Notes: a model not told the origin generated them from the sequence alone. Positions 1 to 8,574 are shown, counted from the first letter of the stretch. The stretch: 64,000 nucleotides of DNA from Trichormus_B sp936914905 (GCF_039871975.1 NZ_JBDPLL010000001.1), one strand, 5' to 3'. A program made the numbers and translations.

Positions 1-385
1 TACACCACCACTAGGAATAGTTTTACTAGCAATTATTTTTTCTGGTAGTTGATTAACTGTGGGGGAAATATCATAAATTACCCAATGTACAAAAGTCTTT
101 GCTGGTGCATCTAGATCATCAACAATTAATGCTAAACTTTGTGTTTCCGATGGAATTTCATCCTAGCTTAAGGGTGGGGAAATATCAGTACCATCACAGG
201 TATCTGGTATATTTGGGAGGAATTAAGCCTTTATTTATAAAGGCACTACTCGTTAATTTCATGGTTTTCGCCTCCTGTTTGGATTGACTGCGATTACTAG
301 CAAGACTACAACTACTAATCAGCCATAATCCTACTAATCCAAATATAGGGAAGCTTTAATTGAGAGAACCTCTTCTTTGGGGCAT
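1..385 (-). pseudogene. YbhB/YbcL family (PEBP-like) lipoprotein, broken, runs off window start
   Basis: Read on the minus strand from ATG at 385, a hydrophobic stretch ends in a lipobox-like LISSC and is followed by MKLTSSAFINKGLIPPKYT, CDGTDISPPLK, LALIVDDLDAPAKTFVHW and VIYDISPTVNQLPEK. This order is typical of bacterial YbhB/YbcL proteins (phosphatidylethanolamine-binding/Raf kinase inhibitor-like fold). The gene is broken by a TAA at codon 10, by a 7-bp tandem duplication (taccaga) that shifts frame just before CDGTD, and by a stop between PPLK and the IPSE segment. The C-terminal part lies outside the window. The family's cellular role is poorly known; as a secreted lipoprotein it may bind small anions or lipids. 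The family call is fairly sure from the DGTD(I/L)SPPL and DDPDAP-like motifs. Confidence 0.7.
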
Positions 386-544
386 GTATATTACTTTCTA
401 TAAAGTGAATTAACAACAGTGTAACGTGCTTATGAAAAATATTTGTATTGCCAGCTAATACTCTAATCTAATACTCTAATACAGAGGAAAGTTTCAACTG
501 AAGACTACTGGTAAAGTAAGTAGTGCGTAAATAATTCATCAAGT

Positions 545-867
545 TAAAGGCTGTGCAGAAAATCCCAGACAAAGCCTTAGTAGTTCGAGGAGAACTCAAC
601 CGTCCTGAAGATATCTAGGTGGAATAGGTCTTCACCCAAGTGGGATAACAGGAATTTCAGTGCAATGTGGAGTAGGATTATCAATAGAGGAGTTAACAGC
701 AGTAATCCGTAGTAGGCAAATAGGTGTTACAACAGTAGGAGAACTTCGCAAAGCAGGTGGTGATGTAATCAGAACTTCTCGTATGGGTGCTCATGGAACG
801 TTAACTGGCTTACACCCCTGAGGAAATCAACAATCTTCTAACACCTACAACTCCTAAACCAAAGTAA
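545..867 (+). pseudogene. Relic resembling a C-terminal polymorphic-toxin-type domain
   Basis: Three reading-frame pieces join into one protein: ALVVRGELNRPEDI, then GLHPSGITGISVQCG, SIEELTAVIRSRQIGVTTVG, ELRKAGGDVIRTSRMGAHGT and LTGL, then PEEINNLLTPTTPKPK with stop near 867. Breaks are a stop/frameshift near 618-625 and a frameshift at about 821. The run VTTVGELRKAGGDVI...H.TLTGLTPEE resembles small C-terminal domains that I recall from secreted multidomain toxins and lone hypothetical proteins in cyanobacteria; this is memory of a pattern, not a search result. It is followed directly by a small broken gene of a kind often paired with such domains. Function is not established and it is certainly not expressed as one protein. 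Confidence 0.45.
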
Positions 868-888
868 GCATTATTATGGAGATTATTA

Positions 889-1201
889 ATGTATACACCA
901 GTAGATTCTTTAAAATCGTAGGTTGATTATTATCAACAAAAACTTTTGAATAATAAGTTGAGAGTTTTCGCAGACATTAATAATGCTGATGAAGAGGGTC
1001 ATCTTCGTTTAAACAGTATTGGTACAATTGATGATTTAGTAAATGAAAATATTGAATTACAAGATGGTAAAGTAATGACTCTTTATAGCGCAACATTTAG
1101 AAGTAGATAGAATAACTAAACATTCTCAAGAAGAGAACATTTGGGTCGCAGTTATTAATTGGGATAACATTAGGCAAGGGGATATAGATGAAAGTATCTA
1201 A
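889..1201 (+). pseudogene. Small conserved hypothetical protein, broken (possible partner/immunity gene)
   Basis: ATG at 889 gives MYTPVDSLKS, then an in-frame TAG, then VDYYQQKLLNNKLRVFADIN, NADEEGHLRLNSIGTIDDLV and NENIELQDGKVMTLYS. A frameshift near 1090 then leads into QHLEVDRITKHSQEENIWVA and VINWDNIRQGDIDESI, ending at 1201. Rejoined, the protein is about 100 residues, acidic and soluble, with no signal peptide, and looks like a compact one-domain protein. The gap after the upstream toxin-like relic is only about 20 bases, the spacing expected of a co-transcribed pair. The immunity role is inferred from position only. One nonsense codon plus one frameshift make it a pseudogene. Confidence 0.5.
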
Positions 1202-1622
1202 AAGAAAATTTCTTGATTTTTTGGAAAAGCTAACAAATACTTTTGTAGTATTGCATAAATTTGTACATACTTCCAAACTAGATGATAAAAGATTAATCCA
1301 GAATGAGCCTGAAGGTTTACTGGATGGAATGAAAGATGATATAAAATACTCTCAGGCTACCCTTACTCATCACCAAGATATTAGCGATTATAAATTTTAC
1401 CAGCAATTTATTAATACTTTTAGGAAAGAAGAAGCTGATAGAGGATGGTATAAAAAGCTTGTACTAAGAGATTTTTTGCGTATACTCATGGGCAAGCCTG
1501 AATTACATCAAAGAATTAAAAACAGAGGAACCAATTTCGATGAATGTTTTGCTGTAACTTTTGCTAAGAGCAGGTTAATGATTCTGAAACTGTGCCGCAC
1601 CAAACAGAAGAGTAAGCAATAG
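1188..1622 (+). CDS. Hypothetical protein, 144 aa
   Basis: Open frame from ATG 1188 to TAG 1622, overlapping the end of the preceding decayed gene by 14 bases. I do not recognise the family. The product is basic and soluble with no predicted membrane segment or signal peptide. Segments include FLDFLEKLTNTFVVLHKFVH near the start and GWYKKLVLRDFLRILMGKPE in the middle, both with helical amphipathic character. The surroundings are decayed, so this may itself be a truncated remnant or an accidental open frame. The absence of stops over 435 bases in AT-rich DNA is the only support for a real gene. Confidence 0.4.
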   Translation: MKVSKRKFLDFLEKLTNTFVVLHKFVHTSKLDDKRLIQNEPEGLLDGMKDDIKYSQATLTHHQDISDYKFYQQFINTFRKEEADRGWYKKLVLRDFLRILMGKPELHQRIKNRGTNFDECFAVTFAKSRLMILKLCRTKQKSKQ

Positions 1623-1728
1623 ACAGATTGAGAGAATTAATCTGCCGTCGTTAATCCTACTAGTTATCCAGTTTATTTCAAGGCCTTGCAATCAAAAAGC
1701 TAGAAGTCTAAGAATTATAAATTATTTA

Positions 1729-1989
1729 CTACCACTTCAAAAACGCTTCCTCAACTCCTTTCTCTCTCCTAATCTTCGAATCAATTTCAAACCAATTAAT
1801 AATCTGCCTTGTTGTTAACTCCTCAATCGGTACATCATATTCCTTGGCAATATGTTGTAAAATTCTCAAGGAAGAAATTGTCAATCTAGTTAAAAACTTT
1901 TCAGGAGAAGATAACAAAGCCGCATCAACTTGAGAGGATTCGTCTAGAGTTAAAAATTGAGTTGATGATTGATTAGGAGAAATATCCAT
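1729..1989 (-). CDS. Conserved cyanobacterial hypothetical protein, 86 aa
   Basis: Small acidic soluble protein starting MDISPNQSSTQFLTLDESSQ and ending RREKGVEEAFLKW. The C-terminal half (ILQHIAKEYDVPIEELTTRQ) looks like a small helical domain. It lies 51 bases downstream of sufR on the same strand and may be co-transcribed with it. I recall similar short proteins beside sufR in other heterocystous cyanobacteria, but no function is known to me. The short gap and intact frame in a well-preserved region support a genuine gene. Confidence 0.65.
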   Translation of the reverse strand: MDISPNQSSTQFLTLDESSQVDAALLSSPEKFLTRLTISSLRILQHIAKEYDVPIEELTTRQIINWFEIDSKIRREKGVEEAFLKW

Positions 1990-2039
1990 AAAAATTCAAA
2001 ATTCAAAATTTGCTAGATTCGTGTAAAGTTACTACTTTC

Positions 2040-2744
2040 TTAATTCTCAACTTCTGTAACTCCTGTAACTCCTGAACTTCTTTGTACCAAATAACCACAA
2101 CGATGTTCACCATCAATCAACCAGTGAGTACGCTTTACAGTACAATCTGGTAAAATTGCAGCAAACATTTCTAACTCATGACCGCAAATGCTGGGAAAAG
2201 ACTCAGCAACATTAGAAATAGCGCAGGTATGTTCCATGAAAATAAATCTTTCACCGTGAGCAGAATCTGACTCTACGGGGTAAAACTCCGCCATAAACCC
2301 TTCCACCTTTCGCAATTCTACCAAATTTGCCACCCGTTCCTGTAAAGAACCAGTACCTACTCTTTCCCGATATTCTTGCGCCTTACGTTCCCATTGTTTT
2401 TGTAAGATAGTCTTGACTTGTTCCCTTCCCACAGTGGCTGCTAATGTATCCAATAGGGAAACCGCAAATTCGCCATAACCATCACTCAGGCGGTTTACAT
2501 TTCTTTGTAATTGTTCCCGTCCCCTTTGACTCAGCTGATAAAGATGCTGAGGACGACCCATACCGACTTGTTCACGGATAAAATATACAACTAAATTATC
2601 AGTCTCCAAATCCTTTAAGTGACGGCGAATAGCTTGGGGACTGACTTCTAAGACTTCTGCCAGCTCCAGGGAGGTGGCTTGTACTTCTTTTAAAAGATAC
2701 TCTAGAATATCCTGCTTCGTTGAGGACTGCTGGGTAGTCGCCAT
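2040..2744 (-). CDS. sufR: SufR, iron-sulfur-binding transcriptional repressor of the suf operon
   Basis: 234 residues from ATG 2744; the in-frame extension up to 2813 was rejected because it runs through the operator and lacks conservation. The N-terminal winged helix-turn-helix (about residues 8-75, ATSLELAEVLEVSPQAIRRH, then a GMGRPQHLYQLS wing) is followed by a DeoR-like helical body. The C-terminal cysteine cluster has exactly the family spacing C-X12-C-X13-C-X14-C (TCAIS...ICGHE...DCTVK...RCGY), which ligates the Fe-S cluster. In Synechocystis and Nostoc the holo-protein represses sufBCDS, and cluster loss under iron or oxidative stress derepresses it. It is transcribed divergently from sufB with two matching operators between the genes, so autoregulation is likely. 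All key residues are present. Confidence 0.97.
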   Translation of the reverse strand: MATTQQSSTKQDILEYLLKEVQATSLELAEVLEVSPQAIRRHLKDLETDNLVVYFIREQVGMGRPQHLYQLSQRGREQLQRNVNRLSDGYGEFAVSLLDTLAATVGREQVKTILQKQWERKAQEYRERVGTGSLQERVANLVELRKVEGFMAEFYPVESDSAHGERFIFMEHTCAISNVAESFPSICGHELEMFAAILPDCTVKRTHWLIDGEHRCGYLVQRSSGVTGVTEVEN

Positions 2745-2783
2745 TTTAGTCCCAAAAAAAAATTTCTGAAAATTTGACTTAAA

Positions 2784-2797
2784 CAACATTGTTGTTG
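2784..2797. promoter_or_regulatory. SufR operator 1 (CAAC-N6-GTTG)
   Basis: Reads CAAC ATTGTT GTTG, an exact match to the inverted repeat CAAC-N6-GTTG described for SufR in cyanobacteria. It lies 40 bases upstream of the sufR ATG and 157 bases upstream of the sufB ATG, so it can control both divergent promoters. Confidence 0.85.
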
Positions 2798-2829
2798 TTA
2801 ATCTATCGTACAATGAAATATATATTAAA

Positions 2830-2843
2830 CAACAGCCGAGTTG
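2830..2843. promoter_or_regulatory. SufR operator 2 (CAAC-N6-GTTG)
   Basis: Reads CAAC AGCCGA GTTG, a second exact CAAC-N6-GTTG repeat. Its start is 46 bases from the start of operator 1, between four and five helical turns. Two sites in the sufR-sufB gap match the arrangement known from Synechocystis, where one site is bound more tightly than the other. Confidence 0.85.
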
Positions 2844-2953
2844 TTTTAGTTGTTAAACCTATTCTAGCAGTCTTGTTAGCGATTGGTAACACAAAACGGG
2901 AATCAGCGTTAGCAGCCCGTCGCCCATCCTTTAAAGAGAATACGAGAGAACCG

Positions 2954-4393
2954 ATGAGCGCATCTGTCAAAACCTTAGTCAACCAACCTTACAAGTACGG
3001 CTTTGTCACTGACATTGAAGCCGACACTATCCCACGGGGACTAAATGAAGACGTTATTCGCCTAATTTCCGCGAAAAAGAACGAACCGGAATTCATGTTG
3101 GAGTATCGTCTCCGAGCCTACCACCAATGGCTGAAAATGACAGAACCAACTTGGCCTCATGTCACTTATCCGCCAATTAATTATCAGGATATCATTTATT
3201 ATTCTGCGCCCAAACAAACAAAAGCTAAACTCAACAGCTTAGATGAAGTTGATCCCACTTTATTGGAAACGTTCGAGAAATTAGGCATTCCTTTAAATGA
3301 ACAAAAGCGATTAAGTAATGTAGCTGTTGATGCGATTTTTGATAGTGTTTCTGTTGCCACTACATTTAAAGACAAACTTGCCAAAGATGGCGTAATTTTC
3401 TGTTCTATTTCTGAAGCACTTCAAGAACATCGAGAACTGATTAAAAAATATTTGGGTAGCGTTGTTCCTATTGCTGATAATTATTTTGCAGCTTTAAACG
3501 CTGCTGTGTTCAGTGATGGTTCTTTTGTCTACATTCCTAAAGGTGTAAAATGTCCAATGGAATTGTCTACATATTTTCGTATTAACTCTGGTGATACAGG
3601 ACAATTTGAAAGGACTTTAATTATCGCCGAAGAAGGTAGTTATGTTTCTTATTTAGAAGGGTGTACAGCCCCAATCTACGACAGTAACCAATTACACGCT
3701 GCGGTTGTAGAATTGGTAGCTTTGGATAATGCCGAAATTAAATATTCTACAGTGCAGAACTGGTACGCCGGTGATGCTAATGGTAAAGGTGGAATTTACA
3801 ACTTTGTGACTAAGCGTGGTTTGTGTCAAGGTGTAAATTCTAAAATTTCTTGGACGCAAGTAGAAACAGGTTCAGCTATTACTTGGAAGTATCCTAGTTG
3901 TGTCTTAGTTGGTGATAATTCTGTAGGTGAATTTTATTCGGTAGCGCTGACAAATAATATGCAGCAAGCTGACACAGGCACAAAAATGATTCACATCGGT
4001 AAAAATACTCGCAGCACAATTATTTCTAAAGGAATTTCTGCTGGTAAATCTAGTAATAGTTACCGGGGTTTGGTGAAAATTAATCCCACTGCAAAAGGTG
4101 CAAGAAATTATTCCCAATGTGACTCGATGTTAATTGGTGATAATGCTCAAGCTAATACTTTTCCTTATATTCAAGTTCAGAATAATAATGGACAGGTTGA
4201 GCATGAAGCTTCTACTTCCAAAATAGGGGAAGATCAATTATTTTTCTTTGCTCAACGGGGTATTTCTTCGGAAGATGCTATTTCTATGATGATTAGCGGT
4301 TTCTGTAAGGATGTTTTTAATCAGCTTCCTATGGAGTTTGCTGTTGAGGCTGATAAGTTGTTGAGTCTAAAGTTGGAAGGTAGTTTGGGTTAG
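2954..4393 (+). CDS. sufB: SufB, Fe-S cluster assembly scaffold subunit
   Basis: 479 residues from ATG 2954 (MSASVKTLVNQPYKYGFVTD), the usual SufB length. The frame stays open back to 2789, but that 55-residue extension covers both SufR operators and is not part of the protein. SufB joins SufC and SufD in the SufBC2D complex that builds Fe-S clusters in the cytosol from sulfur supplied by SufS. The C-terminal half is the conserved beta-helix core (INPTAKGARNYSQCDSMLIG, then HEASTSKIGEDQLFFFAQRG) shared with SufD. It is first gene of sufBCDS, repressed by SufR. The frame is intact with no missing motif. Confidence 0.98.
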   Translation: MSASVKTLVNQPYKYGFVTDIEADTIPRGLNEDVIRLISAKKNEPEFMLEYRLRAYHQWLKMTEPTWPHVTYPPINYQDIIYYSAPKQTKAKLNSLDEVDPTLLETFEKLGIPLNEQKRLSNVAVDAIFDSVSVATTFKDKLAKDGVIFCSISEALQEHRELIKKYLGSVVPIADNYFAALNAAVFSDGSFVYIPKGVKCPMELSTYFRINSGDTGQFERTLIIAEEGSYVSYLEGCTAPIYDSNQLHAAVVELVALDNAEIKYSTVQNWYAGDANGKGGIYNFVTKRGLCQGVNSKISWTQVETGSAITWKYPSCVLVGDNSVGEFYSVALTNNMQQADTGTKMIHIGKNTRSTIISKGISAGKSSNSYRGLVKINPTAKGARNYSQCDSMLIGDNAQANTFPYIQVQNNNGQVEHEASTSKIGEDQLFFFAQRGISSEDAISMMISGFCKDVFNQLPMEFAVEADKLLSLKLEGSLG

Positions 4394-4493
4394 GTTGATA
4401 TTTTTTTGCTTTGAGGTTTTTTTGAATGAACCGCGAAGGCAAGTAGATCCGAAGTAAGAAGAAAGAAGAAAGAAGAAAGAGAAGAGAGAGAAC
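4394..4493 (+). repeat. sufB-sufC spacer with purine tandem repeat
   Basis: 100-base spacer holding a T-rich stretch, a short 'gaaccgcgaaggca' motif resembling the dispersed cyanobacterial 'accgcagaggc' repeat, and about four copies of a 7-base unit (aagaaag) around 4458-4482. The gaagagagagaac end lies just before sufC and supplies a purine-rich region in place of a clear Shine-Dalgarno core. No terminator is seen, so read-through to sufC is expected. Confidence 0.55.
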
Positions 4494-5279
4494 ATGATTA
4501 TTGAGAAGAGTGATTTGATTTTGTCGGTTAAGGGTTTGACGGCTGATGTTGATGGAACTCCAATTTTGAAGGGTTTAAATTTGGATATTCGTGCTGGTGA
4601 AATTCACGCGATTATGGGACCAAATGGTTCTGGTAAGAGTACCTTTTCTAAGGTATTAGCAGGACATCCAGCTTATACTGTGACTGGTGGTGAGGTGATT
4701 TTTCAAGGTCAAAATCTTTTGGAAATGGAAGCTGCTGAAAGAGCTAGAAGTGGTGTCTTTTTGGCTTTTCAATATCCTTTGGAAATTCCTGGTGTGAGCA
4801 ATTTAGATTTTCTACGGGTTGCTTATAATTCTCGAAGAAAAGCTCAAGGGTTAGAAGAAGTTGATGCTTTCGATTTTGATGATTTGGTTGAGGAAAAGTT
4901 GGATGTTGTAAAAATGAATCCTGCTTTTCTTAAGCGTAGTGTGAATGAGGGTTTCTCTGGTGGTGAAAAAAAGCGGAATGAAATTCTGCAAATGGCAATT
5001 TTAGAACCGAAACTGGCAATTTTAGATGAAACCGATTCAGGTTTAGATATCGATGCCTTGAAGATTGTGGCTAATGGGATTAATCAATTAATCAGTCCTG
5101 AAAATGCCACAATTATTATTACTCACTATCAGCGTCTGCTTGATTATATTGTTCCTGATTTTGTTCATGTGATGGCTGAGGGACAAATTATTATAAGTGG
5201 TGGTAAGGAGTTAGCTCTTGAGTTGGAATCTCGTGGTTATAATTGGGTTTTAGAAGAATCTTTAGGGGTAGCTGTATAA
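4494..5279 (+). CDS. sufC: SufC, ABC-type ATPase of Fe-S assembly
   Basis: 261 residues. Walker A GPNGSGKST at 42-50, ABC signature SGGEKK at 155-160, Walker B LAILDET at 174-180, and the H-loop in IIITHYQRLL. The signature followed by KKRNEIL is typical of SufC rather than of transporters. SufC hydrolyses ATP to drive conformational change of the SufBC2D scaffold and has no membrane partner. It sits between sufB and sufD, with its stop two bases before the sufD ATG, suggesting translational coupling. Intact. Confidence 0.98.
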   Translation: MIIEKSDLILSVKGLTADVDGTPILKGLNLDIRAGEIHAIMGPNGSGKSTFSKVLAGHPAYTVTGGEVIFQGQNLLEMEAAERARSGVFLAFQYPLEIPGVSNLDFLRVAYNSRRKAQGLEEVDAFDFDDLVEEKLDVVKMNPAFLKRSVNEGFSGGEKKRNEILQMAILEPKLAILDETDSGLDIDALKIVANGINQLISPENATIIITHYQRLLDYIVPDFVHVMAEGQIIISGGKELALELESRGYNWVLEESLGVAV

Positions 5280-5281
5280 TC

Positions 5282-6628
5282 ATGACTATTAAAGTCTCTC
5301 CTAGTTCCATTTCTGATTCTCTGTTAAATAGAGATGCTTTTTTAACTGGGTTATTAAATCAGGTAACTACATCTGAAACAACTGGTTGGTTACAACAACT
5401 ACGTGATAGTGCTGTTAAATGGGTACGTCATTCTGTTATTCCCAATACCCGCAATGAAGAATGGCGTTTTACTGATTTATCACTTTTAAAGGAGGTTGAA
5501 TTTAATAGTGTAGATATTAAGACTTTAGAGAAGTTTCAGGAAACAGCTTTAGAGGTTGAGATTTTCCCTGAAGTTTCTTATTGCTTAGTATTTATAAATG
5601 GTATTTTTGCCCCTAATTTATCTGCAATTACTAATTTGCCTACTGGGTTAAAAATTGGTAATTTGGATATTTTACCTGATACAGTTGTACAGGAATATCT
5701 AGCTCAGTCTGAGGGTACAAGAGATGTTTTTACTACTCTGAATACCGCTGGTTTAAATGATGTTGCAGTGGTATGGGTTGGTAAAAATGTCGTGGTTCCA
5801 AATCCCATTTATCTGTTATTTATTTCTGTTGCTAGTGAGTCTGCTATTATTTCTCAGCCTCGTTGTTTAGTGGTAGCTGAAAGTAACTCTCAGGTGAGTT
5901 TAATTGAAGAATATACAAACCGCAGAGGCGCAGAGAAGGCAGAGGATGAGGTTTACTTTGCTAATAGTGTTACGGAAATCTGGGTAAATGAAAATGCTCA
6001 GGTGAGCCATACTAGAATTGTAATAGAAGGTGAAGCGGCTTTCCATATTGGTAAAACTGCTGTGACTCAGGCACGATATAGTCGTTATAGTTGTAATACT
6101 GTAACTGTCGGTGGGAAAATATCACGTCACAATTTGGAAATTTTCCAAACTGGTGAGCAAACAGAAACAACGCTGAATGGTTTAACAGTTATTGCTGAGA
6201 AACAGTTAGCTGATACTCACAGTGTGCTATTTTTAAATCATCCTCATGGTGTGAGTAAACATTTACATAAGTGCATTATAGGTGATCGCGCCCATGGTGT
6301 ATTTAGTGGCAAGATTTTCGTTCCCAAACTCGCACAGTTAACTGATGCATCCCAGCTAAACCGCAATTTATTGTTATCATCCAAAGCGCGAGTTGATACC
6401 AAACCCCAACTGGAAATCACTGCTGATAATGTTAAATGCGCTCATGGTGCTACTGTCAGTCAGTTGGAGGATGATGAAATTTTCTATCTGCAAAGTCGTG
6501 GTCTTGATCAAAATAATGCACGTAAGTTATTAATTAATGCTTTCGCTTCGGAAATTATTAACTTTATACCTGTTAGTTCTTTACAAGGCAAGCTGTTGAA
6601 AACAGTAGTAAGTCTCACAAATAAGTAA
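5282..6628 (+). CDS. sufD: SufD, Fe-S assembly scaffold subunit
   Basis: 448 residues from ATG 5282 (MTIKVSPSSISDSLLN); an upstream in-frame ATG at 5243 lies inside sufC and is rejected. Typical SufD features are the N-terminal helical region containing NEEWRFTDLS and the C-terminal beta-helix (VKCAHGATVSQLEDDEIFYL, then SRGLDQNNARKLLINAFASE). It pairs with SufB and SufC in iron loading and cluster assembly. An oddity is the segment TNRRGAEKAEDE around residues 213-224, encoded by a copy of a dispersed intergenic repeat (accgcagaggcgcagaga type) inserted in frame in a surface loop. The frame is otherwise complete, so the protein is probably functional. Confidence 0.97.
   Translation: MTIKVSPSSISDSLLNRDAFLTGLLNQVTTSETTGWLQQLRDSAVKWVRHSVIPNTRNEEWRFTDLSLLKEVEFNSVDIKTLEKFQETALEVEIFPEVSYCLVFINGIFAPNLSAITNLPTGLKIGNLDILPDTVVQEYLAQSEGTRDVFTTLNTAGLNDVAVVWVGKNVVVPNPIYLLFISVASESAIISQPRCLVVAESNSQVSLIEEYTNRRGAEKAEDEVYFANSVTEIWVNENAQVSHTRIVIEGEAAFHIGKTAVTQARYSRYSCNTVTVGGKISRHNLEIFQTGEQTETTLNGLTVIAEKQLADTHSVLFLNHPHGVSKHLHKCIIGDRAHGVFSGKIFVPKLAQLTDASQLNRNLLLSSKARVDTKPQLEITADNVKCAHGATVSQLEDDEIFYLQSRGLDQNNARKLLINAFASEIINFIPVSSLQGKLLKTVVSLTNK
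5915..5950. repeat. Dispersed 'cgcagaggcgcagag' repeat inside sufD
   Basis: Purine-rich repeat of the type normally found between genes in Nostoc relatives, here in the sufD frame. A related stretch (acgcagagacgcagagac) occurs at about 8086-8106 after sufS. Its length keeps the frame open, adding roughly a dozen charged residues (RRGAEKAEDE). Confidence 0.6.
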
Positions 6629-6763
6629 TAAAAGATGCAGAATTTAGGAGTGTAAAGAAAGAAGCATACTTAAAACTTCTTCAACTACTAAATTCTAAAA
6701 ATCATTCTGATAGCAAAGCTTGGTAATAGCCATACTCCTAAATTCCTACACTTGTTATTAAAA

Positions 6764-8035
6764 ATGGCATTCACTCCTACCAAAACTCTAGCTGATAAGG
6801 TTCGCAAAGACTTCCCCATTTTACATCAGGAAGTTCACGGTAAATCTTTGGTTTATCTTGATAATGCAGCTACTTCCCAAAAGCCCTTAGCTGTATTAAA
6901 TGCTTGGCGCGATTATTATGAACAATATAATTCTAATGTCCACCGTGGCGCACATTTTTTGAGTGCAAAAGCCACTGATGCTTATGAAGCAGCACGGGAT
7001 AAAGTTGCTAATTTTATTAATGCGAAATCACGTCAAGAAATTGTTTACACGCGGAACGCTAGTGAAGCTATTAACCTAGTAGCCTACAGTTGGGGAATGA
7101 ACAATTTACAACCGGGAGATGAAATTATTCTCTCAGTAATGGAACACCATAGTAATATTGTTCCTTGGCAATTTGTTGCCCAAAAAACAGGCGCAGTCTT
7201 AAAATTTGTTGAATTGACACCAGAAGAAAGTTTTGATTTGGAACAGTTTAAAAAACTGATCTCTGAAAAAACAAAACTAGTGTCAGTAGTTCATATTTCT
7301 AACACTTTGGGTTGTATCAACCCAGTTAAAGAGATAGCCGAAATTGCTCACAGATACTATGCGAAATTCTTAATGGATGCTTGCCAAAGTGTCCCTCATA
7401 TGCCTATTGATGTCCAAGAAATCGACTGTGATTGGTTGGTAGCTTCTGGCCATAAAATGTGTGCTCCAACTGGTATCGGCTTTTTGTATGGTAAGTTGGA
7501 ATTAGTAGAAGCAATGCCACCATTTCTCGGTGGTGGTGAAATGATTGCTGAGGTATATTTAGACCATTCTACCTATGCAGATTTACCCCATAAATTTGAA
7601 GCTGGTACACCTGCTATTGGGGAAGCGATCGCACTCGGTGCAGCCATAGATTATCTTACTAATATAAGTATAGGTATGGACAAAATCCATGCTTATGAAG
7701 CCGAATTAACAGCTTATTTGTTCGAGCAATTAGAACAAATACCGCAAATTAGAATCTATGGACCAAAACCTAATGCTCAAGGGGAAGGTAGATCGGCATT
7801 AGCAGCATTTACAGCAGAAGGTATCCACGCCAATGATTTAGCAACACTGTTAGATCAAGAAGGTGTAGCCATACGTTCTGGACATCATTGTACACAACCA
7901 TTACACTGTTATTTAGGTTTAGCGGGAACAGCACGAGCGAGTTTATCTTTTTACAATACTAGTGAGGAAATTGATGTTTTCATTAAGGCTTTGAAGGAGA
8001 CGCTGGACTTTTTTGCTAGTGTATTCAGTGAGTAA
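6764..8035 (+). CDS. sufS: SufS, group II cysteine desulfurase
   Basis: 423 residues from ATG 6764 (MAFTPTKTLADKV); an in-frame ATG at 6752 would add only MLLK. Fold-type I PLP enzyme: the PLP-binding lysine is K231 in ASGHKMCAPTG, and the catalytic cysteine is C376 in RSGHHCTQPL, the short-loop arrangement of SufS-type enzymes. It removes sulfur from cysteine as a persulfide for SufBCD. A 135-base spacer separates it from sufD, so it may have an extra promoter, but it belongs to the same operon order as in other cyanobacteria. Intact. Confidence 0.97.
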   Translation: MAFTPTKTLADKVRKDFPILHQEVHGKSLVYLDNAATSQKPLAVLNAWRDYYEQYNSNVHRGAHFLSAKATDAYEAARDKVANFINAKSRQEIVYTRNASEAINLVAYSWGMNNLQPGDEIILSVMEHHSNIVPWQFVAQKTGAVLKFVELTPEESFDLEQFKKLISEKTKLVSVVHISNTLGCINPVKEIAEIAHRYYAKFLMDACQSVPHMPIDVQEIDCDWLVASGHKMCAPTGIGFLYGKLELVEAMPPFLGGGEMIAEVYLDHSTYADLPHKFEAGTPAIGEAIALGAAIDYLTNISIGMDKIHAYEAELTAYLFEQLEQIPQIRIYGPKPNAQGEGRSALAAFTAEGIHANDLATLLDQEGVAIRSGHHCTQPLHCYLGLAGTARASLSFYNTSEEIDVFIKALKETLDFFASVFSE

Positions 8036-8053
8036 ATATTGTGTGAATATTGA

Positions 8054-8075
8054 GTGGGTAATTCCCACCTTTTTG
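8054..8075 (+). terminator. Weak intrinsic terminator after sufS
   Basis: Five-base stem gtggg/cccac with loop taatt followed by cttttt, 19 bases after the sufS stop. The stem is short, so this is tentative. Confidence 0.35.
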
Positions 8076-8574
8076 ATTTCTCATGCAGAGACGCAGAGAC
8101 GCAAAGAGAATCTTAGTAGAACTATGACTAAGGATTAAATGGTAATTGCGATTTTATTAGTTGTTCTCCGGAATTATTAATTGTTAATGCTCCAGTTGTA
8201 AAAATTGTGTAAGGATTGAGGTGGTGGGGTATTGACAAGTGTGATAGGTGAGGGAGAATACAGCAAGCAGTTATGGAAAAGAACCTACCACAAAAACTAG
8301 ACACAGAGATATTGAAGCAGTTGGCAACAGGGAAACTGGTAGAAATCATTATTGAGGAGGGGAAAAGTATAGAGAAGCTAACAAATAGAGTAGTAGAACT
8401 GGAAAAAGAAATAGAGAAACTCAAAGTCAGTAGAGATTTCAGGGCAAAAGCATATAAATATAGTACTTAAGTACTAAGAGAGGTGAAGGTAGGGATCGCT
8501 GATTGTATGAGGTTGAGCAATCAGGCTTTGATGGTAAAGTTATTGTAAAAGTAGTAATATTGGCCAAGGAAGGC

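Noticed and set aside
99..287. 62-codon + strand frame at the window start
   Set aside because: It lies opposite the YbhB/YbcL relic, has no family resemblance, and is explained by that gene.
2745..2813. Extension of SufR by 23 residues on the minus strand
   Set aside because: It overlaps operator 1; the ATG at 2744 begins the conserved sequence.
2789..2953. N-terminal extension of SufB by 55 residues
   Set aside because: The extension runs across both SufR operators and the likely promoter; ATG 2954 gives the normal 479-residue protein.
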